A DNA stretch of 64,000 nucleotides from Tatumella saanichensis (GCF_000439375.1 NZ_ATMI01000001.1:186001-250000); one strand, 5' to 3'; positions 41,417 through 53,651 are shown, numbered from the stretch's first letter. Program-made: numbers and translations. Notes: generated by a model not told the origin, from the letters alone.

Positions 41417-42091
41417 GTGATGCAGTACCCGATAAACGAAATGTTTCAGACCCTTCAGGGCGAAGGCTATTACACCGGCGTGCCGGCCATTTTTATCCGT
41501 CTGCAAGGCTGCCCAGTAGGATGCAGTTGGTGTGATACCAAGCATACTTGGGAGATGACGGCAGAAAATGAAGTCCCGGTGGGCGATATTCTGGTGAAAA
41601 CCGTGGAAAGCGAACAGTGGGGGAATGCCGAAGCGCTCACCATCCTGAAGATGATCTTTGATCAGCAGTGGACCGCTAAGCACGTGGTGATCACCGGTGG
41701 TGAGCCGGCCATCTATGATTTGCGTCCGCTCACCGAGGCACTAGAAGCCTTCGGCTACAGCTGTCAGATCGAAACCAGCGGTACCCACCCGATCCGTTGT
41801 TCCGAACAAACCTGGGTCACTGTCTCACCGAAAGTGAATATGCGTGGCGGTTACGATGTGCTGTTACCGGCCCTGCAACGCGCCAATGAAATCAAGCATC
41901 CGGTGGCTCGCCAGCGTGATGTCGAGGCGTTAGAGGCACTGCTATCACAACTGGATGATGAGAAGTCGCGTATCATTGCGCTGCAGCCAATCAGCTGTAA
42001 AAAAGAGGCGACAGAACTCTGCATTGCGACCTGTATCGAGCGTAACTGGCGTCTGTCGATGCAGACCCATAAATACCTGAATATTGCCTGA
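41417..42091 (+). CDS. queE: 7-carboxy-7-deazaguanine synthase QueE
   Basis: A 224-residue radical SAM enzyme (E. coli 223) converting 6-carboxy-tetrahydropterin to 7-carboxy-7-deazaguanine in queuosine synthesis. The iron-sulfur motif is C-x3-C-x2-C in QGCPVGCSWCDTKHTWE. The TGGEPAIYDL segment and NMRGGYDVL follow. It converges with queD, 46 bp away, whose product supplies its substrate. Confidence 0.96.
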   Translation: MMQYPINEMFQTLQGEGYYTGVPAIFIRLQGCPVGCSWCDTKHTWEMTAENEVPVGDILVKTVESEQWGNAEALTILKMIFDQQWTAKHVVITGGEPAIYDLRPLTEALEAFGYSCQIETSGTHPIRCSEQTWVTVSPKVNMRGGYDVLLPALQRANEIKHPVARQRDVEALEALLSQLDDEKSRIIALQPISCKKEATELCIATCIERNWRLSMQTHKYLNIA

Positions 42092-42137
42092 GTTATTCGC
42101 CTGTTGGCAGGTGCGGATCACTGTGCGATCCGCCCTG

Positions 42138-42500
42138 TTATCCGCGATAGACACAACCGGCGGTGCAAGTCTCTTTGATCATCACTGCACTCAGCAGTGG
42201 CAATTCTGGCTTCATCTTCTGCCAGATCCAGGCTGCCAACACTTCACTGGTCGGGTTTTCTAATCCGTCAATCTCGTTCAGATAATGATGATCTAACTGA
42301 TCATACAGGGGCTTGAAGCGTGCTTTCAGCTCAGCGAAGTCCATCACCCAGCCAGTATGCGGGTCCACTTCGCCGGTAATTTCTAAACGAACCAGAAAAG
42401 AGTGCCCGTGAAGGCGACCGCATTTGTGTCCTGCAGGAACATGCGGCAGATAGTGAGCCGCCTCGAACTGAAATTCTTTAAATAGCGTTGTAACAGACAT
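42138..42500 (-). CDS. queD: 6-carboxy-5,6,7,8-tetrahydropterin synthase QueD
   Basis: A 120-residue PTPS-family enzyme, the same size as E. coli QueD. It makes 6-carboxy-tetrahydropterin from dihydroneopterin triphosphate. Zinc-binding histidines are H16, H31 and H33, with the catalytic cysteine C27 in [10 protein letters not shown]. It is divergent from cysJ. Confidence 0.96.
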   Translation of the reverse strand: MSVTTLFKEFQFEAAHYLPHVPAGHKCGRLHGHSFLVRLEITGEVDPHTGWVMDFAELKARFKPLYDQLDHHYLNEIDGLENPTSEVLAAWIWQKMKPELPLLSAVMIKETCTAGCVYRG

Positions 42501-42780
42501 AATTTACCCTGGTGATTAAAGCCGCAGATTCTACCGCAAAACCACAGATATCTCACATTTTTCCCGACCTTTTACGCTGCAACCGATCCCATTCTTCTGT
42601 TATAGCCCGTCGGCGTTCTACTTACCACTTTTAGTGGTTAATAATAGTTATAAAACCCGTTAGGTAATTTGGTTATGTGATATGCACAACCTGTCTTTTA
42701 CGGGCATACTCTCTCCGTTAACCTTACAGTCTGTATTTCTTTTTTCTTTTTCCGCCGATGATACTGGAATCATAAACGTA
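42501..42780. promoter_or_regulatory. Divergent queD/cysJ control region
   Basis: A 280-bp A/T-rich interval. cysJIH promoters of enteric bacteria are activated by CysB in this place; the sequence contains a small palindrome CCACTTTTAGTGG (42627) and AT-rich repeats, but no CysB site could be assigned with confidence because the consensus is loose. Confidence 0.45.
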
Positions 42781-44595
42781 ATGACCAATCAGGCCCCTCA
42801 GCTTCCGCTTTCGGCGGAACAACTCACACAATTGCAATCTGCGACTCAGGATTTCTCTGTTACGCAACTGGCATGGCTTTCCGGCTATTTTTGGGGACGT
42901 ATCAGTGGTGATCCCCAGGACAATACGGCTTCCGCCCTGACGGCTAAGACCCCGCAGGCGGCAGCCCCGACGCCGACCGTCACGCTGTTATCGGCCTCTC
43001 AGACCGGTAATGCCCGTCGTTTGGCGGAGCAGGTCCGTGATGATCTACTGGCCCATGACATTGCGGTGAATCTGATTAACGCCGGTGACTACAAATTCAA
43101 GCAGATCGCCCAGGAAAAATGGTTGGTGGTGGTGACCTCTACCCAAGGGGAAGGTGAGCCACCAGAAGAAGCGGTCGCGTTACATAAATATTTGATGTCG
43201 AAAAAAGCCCCTAAGCTGAATGAGACCGCCTTTGCGGTGTTTGGCTTGGGTGACAGCTCCTACGAATTTTTCTGCCAAGCCGGTAAAGACTTCGACCAAC
43301 GTCTGGCTGACCTCGGCGCAGAGCGTCTGTTGGATCGGGGTGATGCGGACGTCGATTATCAGGCGGCGGCGGATGCTTGGCGTGAGCAGGTGGTAGCGAC
43401 CCTTAAGCAGCGTCTGCCAGCCTCTAGCGCCAGTCAGGTGTCTCAGGCGGCGGCGGGTGCCAGCGATGAAATCGACAGCACGCCATACACTAAAGAGCAG
43501 CCACTGGTGGCGACGCTCTCCGTTAGCCAGAAAATTACCGGTGACGACTCACAGAAAGATATCCGTCACTTGGAAATTGATCTCGGTGAATCCGGTCTGC
43601 GCTATACCCCGGGCGATGCCTTGGGGGTCTGGTTTGATAACGACCCGGCATTGGTTCAGGAACTGCTGGATCTGCTGGTGCTGGATGGCAGCCAGAGCAT
43701 CAGCCTGAACGGTGAACCGCTGCCGCTGGCACAGGCCTTACAGAAACACTTAGAACTGACGGTGAATACTGCACAGATCGTCGAAAAATATGCACACCTG
43801 TCCGCTAACAGTGAACTGTTGGCGTTGGTCGGTGACAAAGCCTCGTTACAGGCTTATGCCCAGCAATGGCCAATTGTCGATATGGTGCGCCACGCACCGG
43901 CAGAGCTGAGTGCGGAACAACTGACCGAACTGCTGCGTCCTCTGACGCCACGCCTGTACTCGATTGCCTCTTCTCAGGCAGAGACCGCCGATGAAGTGCA
44001 TATCACGGTCGGTGCCGTGCGTTATGAAATTGAAGGCCGTGAGCGTACCGGTGGGGCTTCAGGCTTCCTAGCAGACCGTCTGGCTGAAGATGAGGAAGTG
44101 CGGATCTTTATCGAGCATAACGATAACTTCCGTCTGCCAGCAAACCCACAGGCACCGGTGATTATGATCGGTCCAGGTACTGGGATTGCACCGTTTCGTG
44201 CCTTTATCCAGCAGCGCGACAATGACGGTGCTGAAGGTAAAAACTGGTTATTCTTCGGTAATCCGCACTTCACTGAAGACTTCCTCTATCAGGTTGAATG
44301 GCAGAAATACGTCAAGGATGGCGTGTTGACCAATATTGACCTGGCCTGGTCTCGTGATCAGCAGGAAAAAATCTATGTGCAGGATAAGCTGCGCGAGAAA
44401 GGGGCTGAAGTCTGGCGCTGGATCCAAGATGGCGCCCATCTGTATGTGTGTGGGGATGCTACCCGCATGGCCCGCGACGTTGAGCAGGCGCTGATCGATA
44501 TCATTGCTGAGCATGGTCAGATGGACCCAGAGTCAGCGGACGAATATTTGAGTGAGCTGCGCGTAGCGCGCCGTTACCAGCGAGATGTGTACTAA
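42781..44595 (+). CDS. cysJ: Sulfite reductase [NADPH] flavoprotein alpha-component
   Basis: A 604-residue protein (E. coli 599). It carries electrons from NADPH through FAD and FMN to CysI for sulfite reduction. An FMN flavodoxin-like domain ([31 protein letters not shown]) precedes the FAD/NADPH module ([43 protein letters not shown]). The ATG at 42781 gives [15 protein letters not shown], matching the family; the frame reaches further upstream. The ATG of cysI starts at its last base. Confidence 0.96.
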   Translation: MTNQAPQLPLSAEQLTQLQSATQDFSVTQLAWLSGYFWGRISGDPQDNTASALTAKTPQAAAPTPTVTLLSASQTGNARRLAEQVRDDLLAHDIAVNLINAGDYKFKQIAQEKWLVVVTSTQGEGEPPEEAVALHKYLMSKKAPKLNETAFAVFGLGDSSYEFFCQAGKDFDQRLADLGAERLLDRGDADVDYQAAADAWREQVVATLKQRLPASSASQVSQAAAGASDEIDSTPYTKEQPLVATLSVSQKITGDDSQKDIRHLEIDLGESGLRYTPGDALGVWFDNDPALVQELLDLLVLDGSQSISLNGEPLPLAQALQKHLELTVNTAQIVEKYAHLSANSELLALVGDKASLQAYAQQWPIVDMVRHAPAELSAEQLTELLRPLTPRLYSIASSQAETADEVHITVGAVRYEIEGRERTGGASGFLADRLAEDEEVRIFIEHNDNFRLPANPQAPVIMIGPGTGIAPFRAFIQQRDNDGAEGKNWLFFGNPHFTEDFLYQVEWQKYVKDGVLTNIDLAWSRDQQEKIYVQDKLREKGAEVWRWIQDGAHLYVCGDATRMARDVEQALIDIIAEHGQMDPESADEYLSELRVARRYQRDVY

Positions 44596-46307
44596 TGAGT
44601 AATCAAAATCCCGGCCCGTTAGTGGTGGAAGGCAAACTGACCGATGCAGAGCGCCTGAAAAAAGAGAGTAACTTTCTGCGTGGCACCATCACTGACGACC
44701 TGACCGATGGTCTGACCGGTGGCTTTCGCGGCGATAACTTCCTGCTGATCCGTTTCCACGGCATGTACCAGCAGGATGACCGTGATATTCGTGCTGCCCG
44801 TGCTGAGCAGAAGCTGGAGCCGCGTCATGCCATGATGCTGCGTTGTCGCTTGCCTGGCGGGATCATCACGCCACAGCAGTGGCTGGCGATCGATAAGTTT
44901 GCCACCGACAAAACCCTATATGGCAGCATTCGTCTGACCAACCGTCAGACCTTCCAGTTCCACGGTATTCTGAAAAAGAACGTGAAGCCGGTACATCAGA
45001 TGCTGCACGAAATCGGTCTGGATGCCCTGGCGACAGCCAATGACGTTAACCGTAACGTGCTCTGCACCTCTAACCCGGTGGAGTCTGAACTGCACCAGGA
45101 AGCGTACCAATGGGCCAAGCGTATTTCTGAGCATTTGTTACCTCAGACCCGCGCCTATGCGGAAATTTGGTGGGATCAGGAAAAAGTTGCCACCACCGAT
45201 GTTGAGCCGATCCTCGGTGAAACCTATCTGCCGCGTAAATTCAAAACTACGGTAGTGATCCCGCCGAACAATGATGTCGATTTGCACGCCAATGACATGA
45301 ACTTTGTGGCGGTGGCCGAAAACGGCAAGCTGGTAGGCTTTAACCTGTTGCTGGGCGGTGGCTTATCCATCGATCACGGTAACAAAGCGACCTATGCCCG
45401 CACCGCCAGTGAGATCGGTTTCCTGCCTTTAGACAAGACGCTGGACGTGGCCGAAGCGGTTGTAACCACGCAGCGTGATTGGGGTAACCGTACCGATCGT
45501 AAAAACGCCAAGACCAAGTACACCCTTGAGCGTGTCGGTGTCGAGGTGTTTAAAGCGGAAGTTGAGAAGCGTGCTGGCCTGAGCTTTGAGGCGATCCGTC
45601 CTTACGAATTCACCACCCGTGGTGACCGCTTTGGCTGGATCAAGGGTATTGATAATCAGTGGCACCTGACCCTGTTTATCGAGAATGGCCGTCTGCTCGA
45701 CTATCCGGGCCGTCCGCTGAAAAGCGGTATTGCCGAGATCGCCAAAATCCACACAGGGGATTTCCGCCTAACGGCCAACCAAAACCTGATTGTCGCCGGT
45801 GTTTCGGAACAGAATAAACAGGCTATCGACGATCTGGCCCGCCAACACGGCCTGATGGAATCGGTCACGGCACAGCGTGAGAACTCCATGGCCTGTGTTG
45901 CTTTCCCGACCTGTCCGCTGGCGATGGCCGAAGCTGAGCGCTTCCTGCCATCCTTTGTCGGGCATGTGGAAGGCATCATGCAGCACCATGGCGTCGGTGA
46001 CGAACATATTGTCCTGCGTGTCACCGGTTGCCCGAACGGTTGTGGACGTGCACTGCTGGCAGAAGTTGGATTGGTGGGGAAAGCGCCGGGGCGCTATAAT
46101 TTACACCTTGGTGGTAACCGTATCGGTACTCGCATACCGCGTATGTACCGTGAGAATATTAACGAGCAGGAAATTCTGTCGATCCTCGATGAATTGATCG
46201 GCCGCTGGGCCACCGAGCGTCAGCCTGAAGAAGGCTTCGGGGACTTTGTGATCCGCGCCGGTGTGATCCGTCCGGTTCTCGACCCGGCCCGTGATTTCTG
46301 GGAATAA
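44595..46307 (+). CDS. cysI: Sulfite reductase [NADPH] hemoprotein beta-component
   Basis: A 570-residue protein, equal to E. coli CysI. It reduces sulfite to sulfide by six electrons on a coupled siroheme and [4Fe-4S] centre. The cluster cysteines are in [18 protein letters not shown] (C-x5-C) and [10 protein letters not shown] (C-x3-C). Siroheme is made by CysG, encoded 900 bp downstream. One-base overlap with cysJ; cysH follows after 11 bp. Confidence 0.98.
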   Translation: MSNQNPGPLVVEGKLTDAERLKKESNFLRGTITDDLTDGLTGGFRGDNFLLIRFHGMYQQDDRDIRAARAEQKLEPRHAMMLRCRLPGGIITPQQWLAIDKFATDKTLYGSIRLTNRQTFQFHGILKKNVKPVHQMLHEIGLDALATANDVNRNVLCTSNPVESELHQEAYQWAKRISEHLLPQTRAYAEIWWDQEKVATTDVEPILGETYLPRKFKTTVVIPPNNDVDLHANDMNFVAVAENGKLVGFNLLLGGGLSIDHGNKATYARTASEIGFLPLDKTLDVAEAVVTTQRDWGNRTDRKNAKTKYTLERVGVEVFKAEVEKRAGLSFEAIRPYEFTTRGDRFGWIKGIDNQWHLTLFIENGRLLDYPGRPLKSGIAEIAKIHTGDFRLTANQNLIVAGVSEQNKQAIDDLARQHGLMESVTAQRENSMACVAFPTCPLAMAEAERFLPSFVGHVEGIMQHHGVGDEHIVLRVTGCPNGCGRALLAEVGLVGKAPGRYNLHLGGNRIGTRIPRMYRENINEQEILSILDELIGRWATERQPEEGFGDFVIRAGVIRPVLDPARDFWE

Positions 46308-46318
46308 CGGAGGTAAAG

Positions 46319-47050
46319 ATGTCTCTTGAGTTATCTGAACTGAAAAAACTGGATAAAACCCAGCAGCAGCAGGCACTCAGCGAGGTGAATCAGCAGCTGG
46401 AAACCCTGACTGCGGAACAGCGTGTCAGCTGGGCGCTGGAAAACTTGCCGGGTCAGTTTGTACTGAGTTCCAGTTTTGGGATCCAGGCGGCGGTCTGTCT
46501 GCATCTGGTCACCCGTCAGCAGCCGGATATTCCGGTGATCCTGACCGATACCGGCTATCTGTTCCCGGAGACCTATCAGTTTATCGACAGTCTTACCGAA
46601 AAGTTGAAGCTGAACCTGCAAATATTTAAAGCTAAAGAGTCACCGGCTTGGCAGGAAGCTCGCTACGGCAAGCTGTGGGAGCAGGGCGTTGAGGGGATTG
46701 AGCAATACAATACCTTGAATAAGGTTGAACCGATGAATCGTGCACTGGAAAGCCTGAATGCCGGTACTTGGTTCGCCGGCTTGCGCCGTGAGCAATCCGA
46801 AAGCCGCGCGCATCTGCCGGTACTCTCTGTGCAGCGTGGAGTGTTTAAAATTCTGCCGATTATCGATTGGGACAACCGCCAGGTATATCAGTACCTGAAA
46901 CAGCATGGACTGGAATACCATCCGCTGTGGGAGCAGGGTTACTTGTCGGTTGGCGATACCCACACTACCCGTAAATGGGAACCGGGTATGGCAGAAGAAG
47001 AAACCCGCTTCTTCGGCCTGAAGCGTGAGTGTGGTCTGCACGAAGGTTAA
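46319..47050 (+). CDS. cysH: Phosphoadenosine phosphosulfate reductase
   Basis: A 243-residue protein (E. coli 244) that reduces PAPS to sulfite using thioredoxin. The PAPS-binding loop is [10 protein letters not shown], with [10 protein letters not shown] and the active-site cysteine C238 in the C-terminal ECGLHEG. It ends the cysJIH unit; a strong terminator follows immediately. Confidence 0.97.
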   Translation: MSLELSELKKLDKTQQQQALSEVNQQLETLTAEQRVSWALENLPGQFVLSSSFGIQAAVCLHLVTRQQPDIPVILTDTGYLFPETYQFIDSLTEKLKLNLQIFKAKESPAWQEARYGKLWEQGVEGIEQYNTLNKVEPMNRALESLNAGTWFAGLRREQSESRAHLPVLSVQRGVFKILPIIDWDNRQVYQYLKQHGLEYHPLWEQGYLSVGDTHTTRKWEPGMAEEETRFFGLKRECGLHEG

Positions 47051-47056
47051 ATGCCT

Positions 47057-47089
47057 ATGCCGTACAGTGATGCTGTACGGCATTTTTTA
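47057..47089 (+). terminator. Terminator of cysJIH
   Basis: A perfect 10-bp stem ATGCCGTACA/TGTACGGCAT with a seven-base loop and six T, six bases after the cysH stop. The rest of 47051-47220 presumably holds the cysG promoter. Confidence 0.9.
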
Positions 47090-47220
47090 TGGCTGTCCCG
47101 ATCCCGCCAGTAGCGGGGGTATATTCCATTCAGTTACTGCTCATTCCAAATCGACATTTCAAACCTGCGTCAGCAGTCGTATAGTCAATAATATTCTAAG
47201 TTAAGAACAATAAGGTGCCT

Positions 47221-48633
47221 GTGGATTACCTTCCCCTGTTTGCAGAGCTCTCCGGCCGACCCGTGCTAGTGGTCGGCGGCGGAGAAATTGCTGCACGTAA
47301 AATTAGCCTGCTACGCCGGGCCGGGGCGCGCATTTCTGTCGTAACCCGCGAATTTGGCACCGAACTGAATGCCCTGTATCAACAGCAGCAAATCAGCTGG
47401 CTGGCAACGGAATTTGAGCCTTCGCAGCTGGATAATGTCTTTCTAGTGATCGCTGCGACCAATGATAATGAACTGAACCAACATGTCTATGATGCCGCGC
47501 AACAACGTCATAAATTTGTGAACGTGGTCGATGATCAGGCACGTTGCAGCTTTATTTTTCCGTCGATTGTCGATCGTTCACCGTTGATTGTGGCGATCTC
47601 TTCGGCGGGCAAAGCCCCGGTACTGGCACGTTTCTGGCGCGAAAAACTGGAGGCATTGCTGCCTTCAAGCCTGGGAGAGGTCGCGCGTATTGCCGGAGAA
47701 TGGCGTGATCGTGTTAAGCAGACCTTGCCGGATGTCACTCGTCGTCGTTATTTTTGGGAGCGGTTATTCAGTGGCCGTTTCTCCGCCTTGATTGCTAGCG
47801 GACAGATTGAGGCGGCCCAACAGATTGCTGAACAGGAGCTCAACCAGCAGCAAAGCCCACAGGGTGAGATTTACTTGGTAGGCGCAGGGCCGGGTGATCC
47901 AGGGCTACTGACGCTACGCGGATTGCAGGTGCTGCAACTCGCGGACGTGGTGCTTTACGATTATCTTGTCAGCGATGAGATCCTCGACCTGACACGCCGC
48001 GATGCGGAACGTATCTGCGTCGGCAAGCGCGCTGGTGCTCACTTGGTGATCCAAGATGAGACCAACCGCCTGCTGGTTAAATTGGCACAGGAAGGCAAAC
48101 GGGTGGTGCGGCTAAAAGGTGGTGATCCCTTTATATTCGGCCGTGGTGGGGAAGAGTTGCAGGTGGCAGCTCAGGCCGGTATCCCTTTTCAGGTGGTACC
48201 AGGGATCACCGCTGCCTCCGGTGCAACGGCTTATGCCGGTATTCCGTTAACCCACCGCGATCACTCTCAGAGTGTACTGTTTATTACCGGCCATTGCCGT
48301 CCGGGTAGTGAACTGGACTGGCCATCGCTGGCCAGAGCTCGGCAGACACTGGCGATTTATATGGGGGCAGTCAATGCGGAAACCATTAGCCGCGAACTGA
48401 TCGCCCATGGCCGTGATGGCTCGACGCCGGTGGCCATTATTAGCCGCGGGACCCGTGCCGATCAACAGGTGCTCAAAGGCACTCTCGCCGGATTGAATGA
48501 CCTGGCGCAACAGGCCCCGTCTCCGGCATTACTGGTTATTGGTGAGGTGGTTCTATTACAGGATCAGCTTGCCTGGTTTCAAACTTCATCTGCGCAGGAT
48601 AACGATACCCTGCCAATGCCCCCTTCTGTTTGA
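47221..48633 (+). CDS. cysG: Siroheme synthase CysG
   Basis: A 470-residue multifunctional enzyme (E. coli 457). The N-terminal domain is precorrin-2 dehydrogenase/ferrochelatase ([13 protein letters not shown]); the C-terminal domain is uroporphyrinogen-III methyltransferase ([35 protein letters not shown]). Together they convert uroporphyrinogen III to siroheme for CysI. Two GTGs compete, at 47215 and 47221; the latter, with TAAGG five bases upstream and MDYLPLF-like residues, fits the family better. In E. coli cysG lies in the nir operon; here it is upstream of cysDNC. Confidence 0.95.
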   Translation: MDYLPLFAELSGRPVLVVGGGEIAARKISLLRRAGARISVVTREFGTELNALYQQQQISWLATEFEPSQLDNVFLVIAATNDNELNQHVYDAAQQRHKFVNVVDDQARCSFIFPSIVDRSPLIVAISSAGKAPVLARFWREKLEALLPSSLGEVARIAGEWRDRVKQTLPDVTRRRYFWERLFSGRFSALIASGQIEAAQQIAEQELNQQQSPQGEIYLVGAGPGDPGLLTLRGLQVLQLADVVLYDYLVSDEILDLTRRDAERICVGKRAGAHLVIQDETNRLLVKLAQEGKRVVRLKGGDPFIFGRGGEELQVAAQAGIPFQVVPGITAASGATAYAGIPLTHRDHSQSVLFITGHCRPGSELDWPSLARARQTLAIYMGAVNAETISRELIAHGRDGSTPVAIISRGTRADQQVLKGTLAGLNDLAQQAPSPALLVIGEVVLLQDQLAWFQTSSAQDNDTLPMPPSV

Positions 48634-48643
48634 GGAAAGTTGT

Positions 48644-49552
48644 ATGGATCAGAAACGATTGACTCATCTGCGCCAGCTGGAAGCAGAGAGTATTCATATC
48701 ATCCGTGAGGTGGCTGCTGAGTTCAGCAACCCTGTGATGATGTATTCCATTGGTAAAGATTCCTCAGTGATGCTGCACCTGGCCCGCAAAGCCTTCTATC
48801 CGGGAACCTTGCCATTCCCGCTGTTGCATGTGGATACCGGTTGGAAATTCCGTGAAATGTACGAGTTCCGTGATCGCACCGTGAAAAATATCGGTGCCGA
48901 GCTACTGGTACACCGTAATCCGGAAGGTGTGGCAATGGGGATTAACCCCTTTGTTCACGGCAGTGCCAAGCATACTGACATTATGAAAACCGAAGGTCTG
49001 AAACAGGCCCTGAATAAATACGGTTTTGATGCCGCCTTCGGCGGTGCTCGCCGCGACGAAGAGAAATCGCGCGCTAAAGAGCGTATCTACTCGTTCCGTG
49101 ATCGTTTCCACCGCTGGGACCCGAAAAATCAGCGTCCGGAGTTATGGCACAACTATAACGGCCAAATCAATAAAGGCGAGAGCATCCGTGTGTTCCCGTT
49201 ATCGAACTGGACCGAGTTAGATATCTGGCAGTACATCTTCTTGGAAAATATCGAAATTGTTCCACTTTACCTGGCAGCAGAGCGTCCGGTGTTGGAACGT
49301 GACGGGATGCTGATGATGATCGATGATGATCGTATCGACCTGCAACCTGGCGAAGAGATCAAAAACCGCATGGTGCGCTTTCGTACCCTCGGCTGCTGGC
49401 CACTGACCGGTGCCGTGGAATCTCAGGCAGAAACTTTGCCAGAGATTATCGAAGAGATGCTGGTTTCGACCACCAGTGAACGCCAGGGCCGAGTGATTGA
49501 CCGTGATCAGTCAGGCTCTATGGAACTGAAAAAACGCCAAGGATATTTCTAA
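48644..49552 (+). CDS. cysD: Sulfate adenylyltransferase subunit 2
   Basis: A 302-residue protein, same as E. coli CysD, forming APS from sulfate and ATP with CysN. The ATP-pyrophosphatase loop is [14 protein letters not shown] and [13 protein letters not shown] follows. The ATG at 48644 follows a TGAGGAAAG ribosome-binding site 10 bp after the cysG stop; the frame extends further back but inside cysG. cysN follows after 10 bp. Confidence 0.97.
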   Translation: MDQKRLTHLRQLEAESIHIIREVAAEFSNPVMMYSIGKDSSVMLHLARKAFYPGTLPFPLLHVDTGWKFREMYEFRDRTVKNIGAELLVHRNPEGVAMGINPFVHGSAKHTDIMKTEGLKQALNKYGFDAAFGGARRDEEKSRAKERIYSFRDRFHRWDPKNQRPELWHNYNGQINKGESIRVFPLSNWTELDIWQYIFLENIEIVPLYLAAERPVLERDGMLMMIDDDRIDLQPGEEIKNRMVRFRTLGCWPLTGAVESQAETLPEIIEEMLVSTTSERQGRVIDRDQSGSMELKKRQGYF

Positions 49553-49562
49553 GGAAACCGCC

Positions 49563-50993
49563 ATGAACGAAGTATTAGCACAAGAAATTGCCGCTCAGGG
49601 GGGCGTAGAAGCCTGGCTGACCGCTCAGCAACATAAAAGCCTGCTGCGTTTTCTGACCTGCGGCAGTGTCGATGATGGCAAAAGTACCCTGATTGGCCGT
49701 CTGTTACATGACACTCGTCAGATTTACGAAGATCAGCTGTCTTCACTGCAAAACGACAGTAAGCGTCACGGTACCCAAGGCGAAAAATTGGATTTGGCAC
49801 TGCTGGTGGATGGCTTACAGGCAGAACGTGAGCAGGGCATCACTATCGATGTGGCGTACCGCTATTTTTCGACCGAAAAGCGTAAGTTTATTATTGCCGA
49901 TACCCCAGGCCACGAGCAGTACACGCGGAATATGGCAACCGGTGCTTCAACCTGTGACCTGTCGATTCTACTGATCGATGCCCGTAAAGGGGTACTCGAC
50001 CAGACCCGTCGTCACAGCTATATCTCCACTCTGCTAGGGATCAAACACTTGGTGGTGGCAGTCAACAAAATGGACTTGGTCGATTTCCAAGAGCAGGTAT
50101 TTGAGGATATCCGTCAGGATTACCTCGACTTTGCCAGCCAGTTGCCGGATGACCTGGATATCCGCTTTGTGCCACTGTCTGCACTAACCGGCGACAATGT
50201 TGCCAGCAATAGCGAAAACATGCCTTGGTATACTGGCCCGACGCTGCTAGAAATTCTGGAAACCGTTGAGGTGATCCCACCGACTGCCGAGCAGCCGATG
50301 CGTTTCCCAGTGCAGTACGTCAACCGTCCTAACCTCGATTTCCGTGGTTATGCTGGGACTTTGGCTGCCGGTACAGTGACCGTCGGTCAAAAGGTCAAAG
50401 TGCTACCGTCCGGAGTCAGTTCCTCTATCGCTCGTATTGTCACCTTTGATGGTGATCTGCAACAGGCGTCGGTGGGCGAGGCGGTGACCTTGGTGTTGAA
50501 TGATGAAGTGGACATCAGCCGTGGCGATCTGCTGGTGGATGCAGGGGAAACCCTGAACGCGGTGCAATCTGCGGAAGTGGAAGTGGTGTGGATGGCTGAG
50601 CAATCCCTGAAAGCGGGCAGCTCCTACCAGATCAAAGTGGCCGGGAAACAGGCCCGTGCTACCGTTGACCGTATCTTGCATCAGGTAAATATCAACACCC
50701 TAGAAACCTCAGAAACTGATGAGTTACCGCTCAATGGTATCGGTCGTGTGGTCCTGACGTTTGACGAACCGATGGTCCTGGATAGCTATCAGCAAAACCC
50801 TGTCACCGGTGGACTGATCTTTATCGATCGTCTGAGCAATGTCACTGTGGGGGCTGGCATGGTGTCTGCACTGCTGGAAGATGACACGGCCAGCGCCGGT
50901 TCAGCATACGGTGCCTTTGAACTGGAGTTAAATGCCCTGGTTCGTAAGCACTTCCCACACTGGGGTGCCCGTGATCTGACCGGAGGCCGTTAA
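49563..50993 (+). CDS. cysN: Sulfate adenylyltransferase subunit 1 (GTPase)
   Basis: A 476-residue EF-Tu-like GTPase (E. coli 475) whose GTP hydrolysis drives APS synthesis by CysD. G-motifs are GSVDDGKST (residues 34-42), DTPGHEQY and NKMDLV. Two beta-barrel domains follow. Overlaps the cysC start by one base. Confidence 0.97.
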   Translation: MNEVLAQEIAAQGGVEAWLTAQQHKSLLRFLTCGSVDDGKSTLIGRLLHDTRQIYEDQLSSLQNDSKRHGTQGEKLDLALLVDGLQAEREQGITIDVAYRYFSTEKRKFIIADTPGHEQYTRNMATGASTCDLSILLIDARKGVLDQTRRHSYISTLLGIKHLVVAVNKMDLVDFQEQVFEDIRQDYLDFASQLPDDLDIRFVPLSALTGDNVASNSENMPWYTGPTLLEILETVEVIPPTAEQPMRFPVQYVNRPNLDFRGYAGTLAAGTVTVGQKVKVLPSGVSSSIARIVTFDGDLQQASVGEAVTLVLNDEVDISRGDLLVDAGETLNAVQSAEVEVVWMAEQSLKAGSSYQIKVAGKQARATVDRILHQVNINTLETSETDELPLNGIGRVVLTFDEPMVLDSYQQNPVTGGLIFIDRLSNVTVGAGMVSALLEDDTASAGSAYGAFELELNALVRKHFPHWGARDLTGGR

Positions 50994-51598
50994 TGGCCTC
51001 CCATGATGAAAACGTGGTCTGGCATGCGCACAGCATCACCCGCGACGACCGTCAGCAACGGCAGGGACATCGCGGTGGGGTCATCTGGTTTACTGGGCTG
51101 TCTGGCTCCGGTAAATCGACCCTGGCGGATGAGGTCGAGCAGCGCCTGTTTCAGCAGGGAGTGAGTACCTTCCTGCTGGACGGGGACAACGTCCGCCATG
51201 GACTGTGCCGGGATCTCGGTTTTAGCGATGCAGACCGTAAAGAAAATATCCGCCGTGTTGGCGAAGTGGCGAAATTGATGGCGGATGCTGGCTTGCTGGT
51301 ATTGACCGCGTTCATTTCGCCGCATCGCAGTGAGCGGCAGATGGTCAGAGAGTTGCTGGAACCAGGACAGTTTATCGAGGTATTTGTCGATACCCCTTTG
51401 GCAGTATGCGAAGCCCGTGATCCGAAAGGGCTGTACCGCAAAGCCCGTGCGGGGGAATTGACCAATTTCACCGGTATTGATGCCGTCTATGAAGCGCCGG
51501 AGCAACCGGAACTGCATCTTGACGGAGAACAATTGGTTACAAAACTGAGTGATGAAATCATCGATCTGCTACGTAGGAAAGATATTATCGATCTCTGA
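50993..51598 (+). CDS. cysC: Adenylyl-sulfate kinase
   Basis: A 201-residue protein, same as E. coli CysC, that phosphorylates APS to PAPS, the CysH substrate. Walker A is GLSGSGKS at residues 35-42, and S109 in FISPHRSER is the phosphorylated serine of E. coli. It closes cysGDNC; CysN-CysC run 1 base apart. Confidence 0.97.
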   Translation: MASHDENVVWHAHSITRDDRQQRQGHRGGVIWFTGLSGSGKSTLADEVEQRLFQQGVSTFLLDGDNVRHGLCRDLGFSDADRKENIRRVGEVAKLMADAGLLVLTAFISPHRSERQMVRELLEPGQFIEVFVDTPLAVCEARDPKGLYRKARAGELTNFTGIDAVYEAPEQPELHLDGEQLVTKLSDEIIDLLRRKDIIDL

Positions 51599-51644
51599 GA
51601 TTACAGGGCGGTTTTCAGCCCTGTAACGAGTTAACAGGATCGCT

Positions 51645-51968
51645 ATGCAGAACGTCACTCCATTACTTACCAGACAACCCGTTCCCCCCGAAGATCGAGG
51701 CGGTGCCTCACTCTCCGGTGGAGTGATCGGGCTGTTTGCCTACCTTTTCGCGCTGATTACACCGTTTTTCTACTTCGGTGCCAGTGTGCTATTTTTCTTT
51801 CTGTATACTTGGCCTTTCTTCCTGGCATTGCTGCCGGTGTCTGTGATTGTTGGGATTGCACTGAGTATTTGGCTGAATCGTCGGCTAGTGCTGACCTTGC
51901 TGTTTACCCTCCTGATTGTGATTTGTTGTTTCTGGCTGTTATTTTCTTGCCTTGCCGGGTGGAATTAA
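51645..51968 (+). CDS. ygbE: DUF3561 inner-membrane protein YgbE
   Basis: A 107-residue protein (E. coli YgbE 107). A charged N-terminal region with PPEDRGG is followed by three hydrophobic segments (GVIGLFAYLFALITPFFYFG and two further), so it is probably a polytopic inner-membrane protein. Function unknown. It is 46 bp after cysC and may share its transcript. Confidence 0.88.
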   Translation: MQNVTPLLTRQPVPPEDRGGASLSGGVIGLFAYLFALITPFFYFGASVLFFFLYTWPFFLALLPVSVIVGIALSIWLNRRLVLTLLFTLLIVICCFWLLFSCLAGWN

Positions 51969-52128
51969 CCGGTTTTCTAAGGCTTGCAGTGGCTGAAATG
52001 ACCGTCAACAGCCATACTCACCGCCATATTTCATACAGAATTATCATCAAAAGCACGACATTTTGGCTGACGCAGTGGAGTCCGGCGAAAAGTTATGGGA
52101 TGATTGAGCGGTTTTTCAGGGGGCTGGG

Positions 52129-52446
52129 ATGGGAAAACTGACAATATTGTTACTGATTTTACTCGGCTGGTTACAATACTCATTGTGGCTGGGTAAAAAC
52201 GGTATTCATGATTACACCACGGTGGATCAGGAAGTCGCGGTACAGCAGGCGAGTAACGCAAAACTAAAATCGCGTAATGATCAGCTGTTCGCGGAAATCG
52301 ATGACCTGAACGAAGGTTCTGAGGCCATTGAAGAGCGGGCACGTAATGAGCTAGGAATGATACGTCCTGGCGAAACGTTCTATCGTCTGGTGACAGAGCA
52401 GAATAAACACACTGCACAATCTGCGGTACCAAACCAACAACAATAA
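52129..52446 (+). CDS. ftsB: Cell division protein FtsB
   Basis: A 105-residue protein (E. coli 103). One N-terminal transmembrane segment ([19 protein letters not shown]) precedes a periplasmic coiled coil with [18 protein letters not shown] and the conserved [19 protein letters not shown]. With FtsL and FtsQ it activates septal peptidoglycan synthesis. ispD follows 9 bp later. Confidence 0.95.
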   Translation: MGKLTILLLILLGWLQYSLWLGKNGIHDYTTVDQEVAVQQASNAKLKSRNDQLFAEIDDLNEGSEAIEERARNELGMIRPGETFYRLVTEQNKHTAQSAVPNQQQ

Positions 52447-52455
52447 AAGACCACA

Positions 52456-53172
52456 ATGAATAGCACCGTATCCTTTCCGGATGTGATTGCTGTCGTTCCG
52501 GCTGCCGGTATCGGTAGCCGGATGCAATCCGATCGTCCGAAACAGTACATGACTATCGGTCAGCGTACTTTGCTTGAATACAGCATTGCCTCGTTATTCA
52601 GTCATCCAGCCATTACCAAAGTGGTCGTCGCGTTACATCCACAGGATGATCAGTTTCTGACCTTGCCGTTGGCGGCAGACCCACGAGTGATCACCGTAAT
52701 CGGTGGTGATACCCGTGCAGAGTCGGTGGCGGCCGGTCTCGGCGTGATTAACGATGCTGACTGGGTGCTGGTTCATGATGCCGCCCGGCCCTGCCTACAC
52801 CCGCGGGACTTAGCACGCTTAATCGCCCTGACCGCTGAAAGCCCTGTCGGCGGGATCCTGGCCGCCCCGGTGAATGACACCATGAAACGTGCCACCGCGG
52901 ATCGCCGTGATATTGCCCATACGGTGGACCGTGAATCGCTGTGGCATGCACTGACGCCGCAACTTTTTCCACGGCAACTGTTGATTCAGTGCTTAAGCCG
53001 AGCGATGTCCGACGGGGCGGAAATCACTGATGAAGCCTCCGCCCTCGAATACTGCGGTTATCACCCGCAACTGGTGCCTGGACGCAGTGATAATATTAAG
53101 GTTACCCGTCCTGAAGACCTGGCACTGGCAGATTTCTTTTTAACCCGCAGACAGACAGAGGAGAACCCCTGA
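52456..53172 (+). CDS. ispD: 2-C-methyl-D-erythritol 4-phosphate cytidylyltransferase
   Basis: A 238-residue protein (E. coli 236), the third step of the MEP isoprenoid pathway, converting MEP and CTP to CDP-ME. The nucleotide-binding motif is [17 protein letters not shown] near the N terminus; VHDAARPCL and the RPEDLALA segment also match. It overlaps ispF by one base (TGATG). Confidence 0.96.
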   Translation: MNSTVSFPDVIAVVPAAGIGSRMQSDRPKQYMTIGQRTLLEYSIASLFSHPAITKVVVALHPQDDQFLTLPLAADPRVITVIGGDTRAESVAAGLGVINDADWVLVHDAARPCLHPRDLARLIALTAESPVGGILAAPVNDTMKRATADRRDIAHTVDRESLWHALTPQLFPRQLLIQCLSRAMSDGAEITDEASALEYCGYHPQLVPGRSDNIKVTRPEDLALADFFLTRRQTEENP

Positions 53173-53651
53173 TGCGTATCGGTCATGGTTTTGATGTTCA
53201 CGCTTTTGGCGGAGAAGGTCCGCTGGTCATCGGCGGAGTGAGAGTTCCTTTTGAGCAGGGCTTCCTCGCCCATTCAGACGGTGATGTGGCGCTGCACGCA
53301 CTGACTGACGCATTATTAGGCGCGGTCGCGATGGGGGATATAGGCAAACTGTTCCCAGATACCGATCCGGCATTTAAAGGTGCCGACAGTCGTGGTCTGC
53401 TGCGTGAAGCATGGTCACGGATCCGTGAAAAAGGCTATCAGATTGGTAATGTCGATGTGACACTGATTGCTCAAGCACCCAAGATGTTACCGCATATTCC
53501 GCAGATGCGGGTCAATATTGCTGAAGATCTCGGTTGCCATATGGACCAGGTTAATGTGAAAGCCACCACTACCGAAAAGTTAGGCTTTACTGGCCGTGGC
53601 GAAGGTATTGCCTGTGAAGCGGTGGCGCTACTGACCAAGGTGTCTGCATGA
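53172..53651 (+). CDS. ispF: 2-C-methyl-D-erythritol 2,4-cyclodiphosphate synthase
   Basis: A 159-residue protein, the E. coli length, making the cyclodiphosphate from CDP-ME 2-phosphate. The zinc residues D8 and H10 in GFDVH and H42 in [11 protein letters not shown] are intact. It overlaps the truD start by 4 bases. Confidence 0.97.
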   Translation: MRIGHGFDVHAFGGEGPLVIGGVRVPFEQGFLAHSDGDVALHALTDALLGAVAMGDIGKLFPDTDPAFKGADSRGLLREAWSRIREKGYQIGNVDVTLIAQAPKMLPHIPQMRVNIAEDLGCHMDQVNVKATTTEKLGFTGRGEGIACEAVALLTKVSA

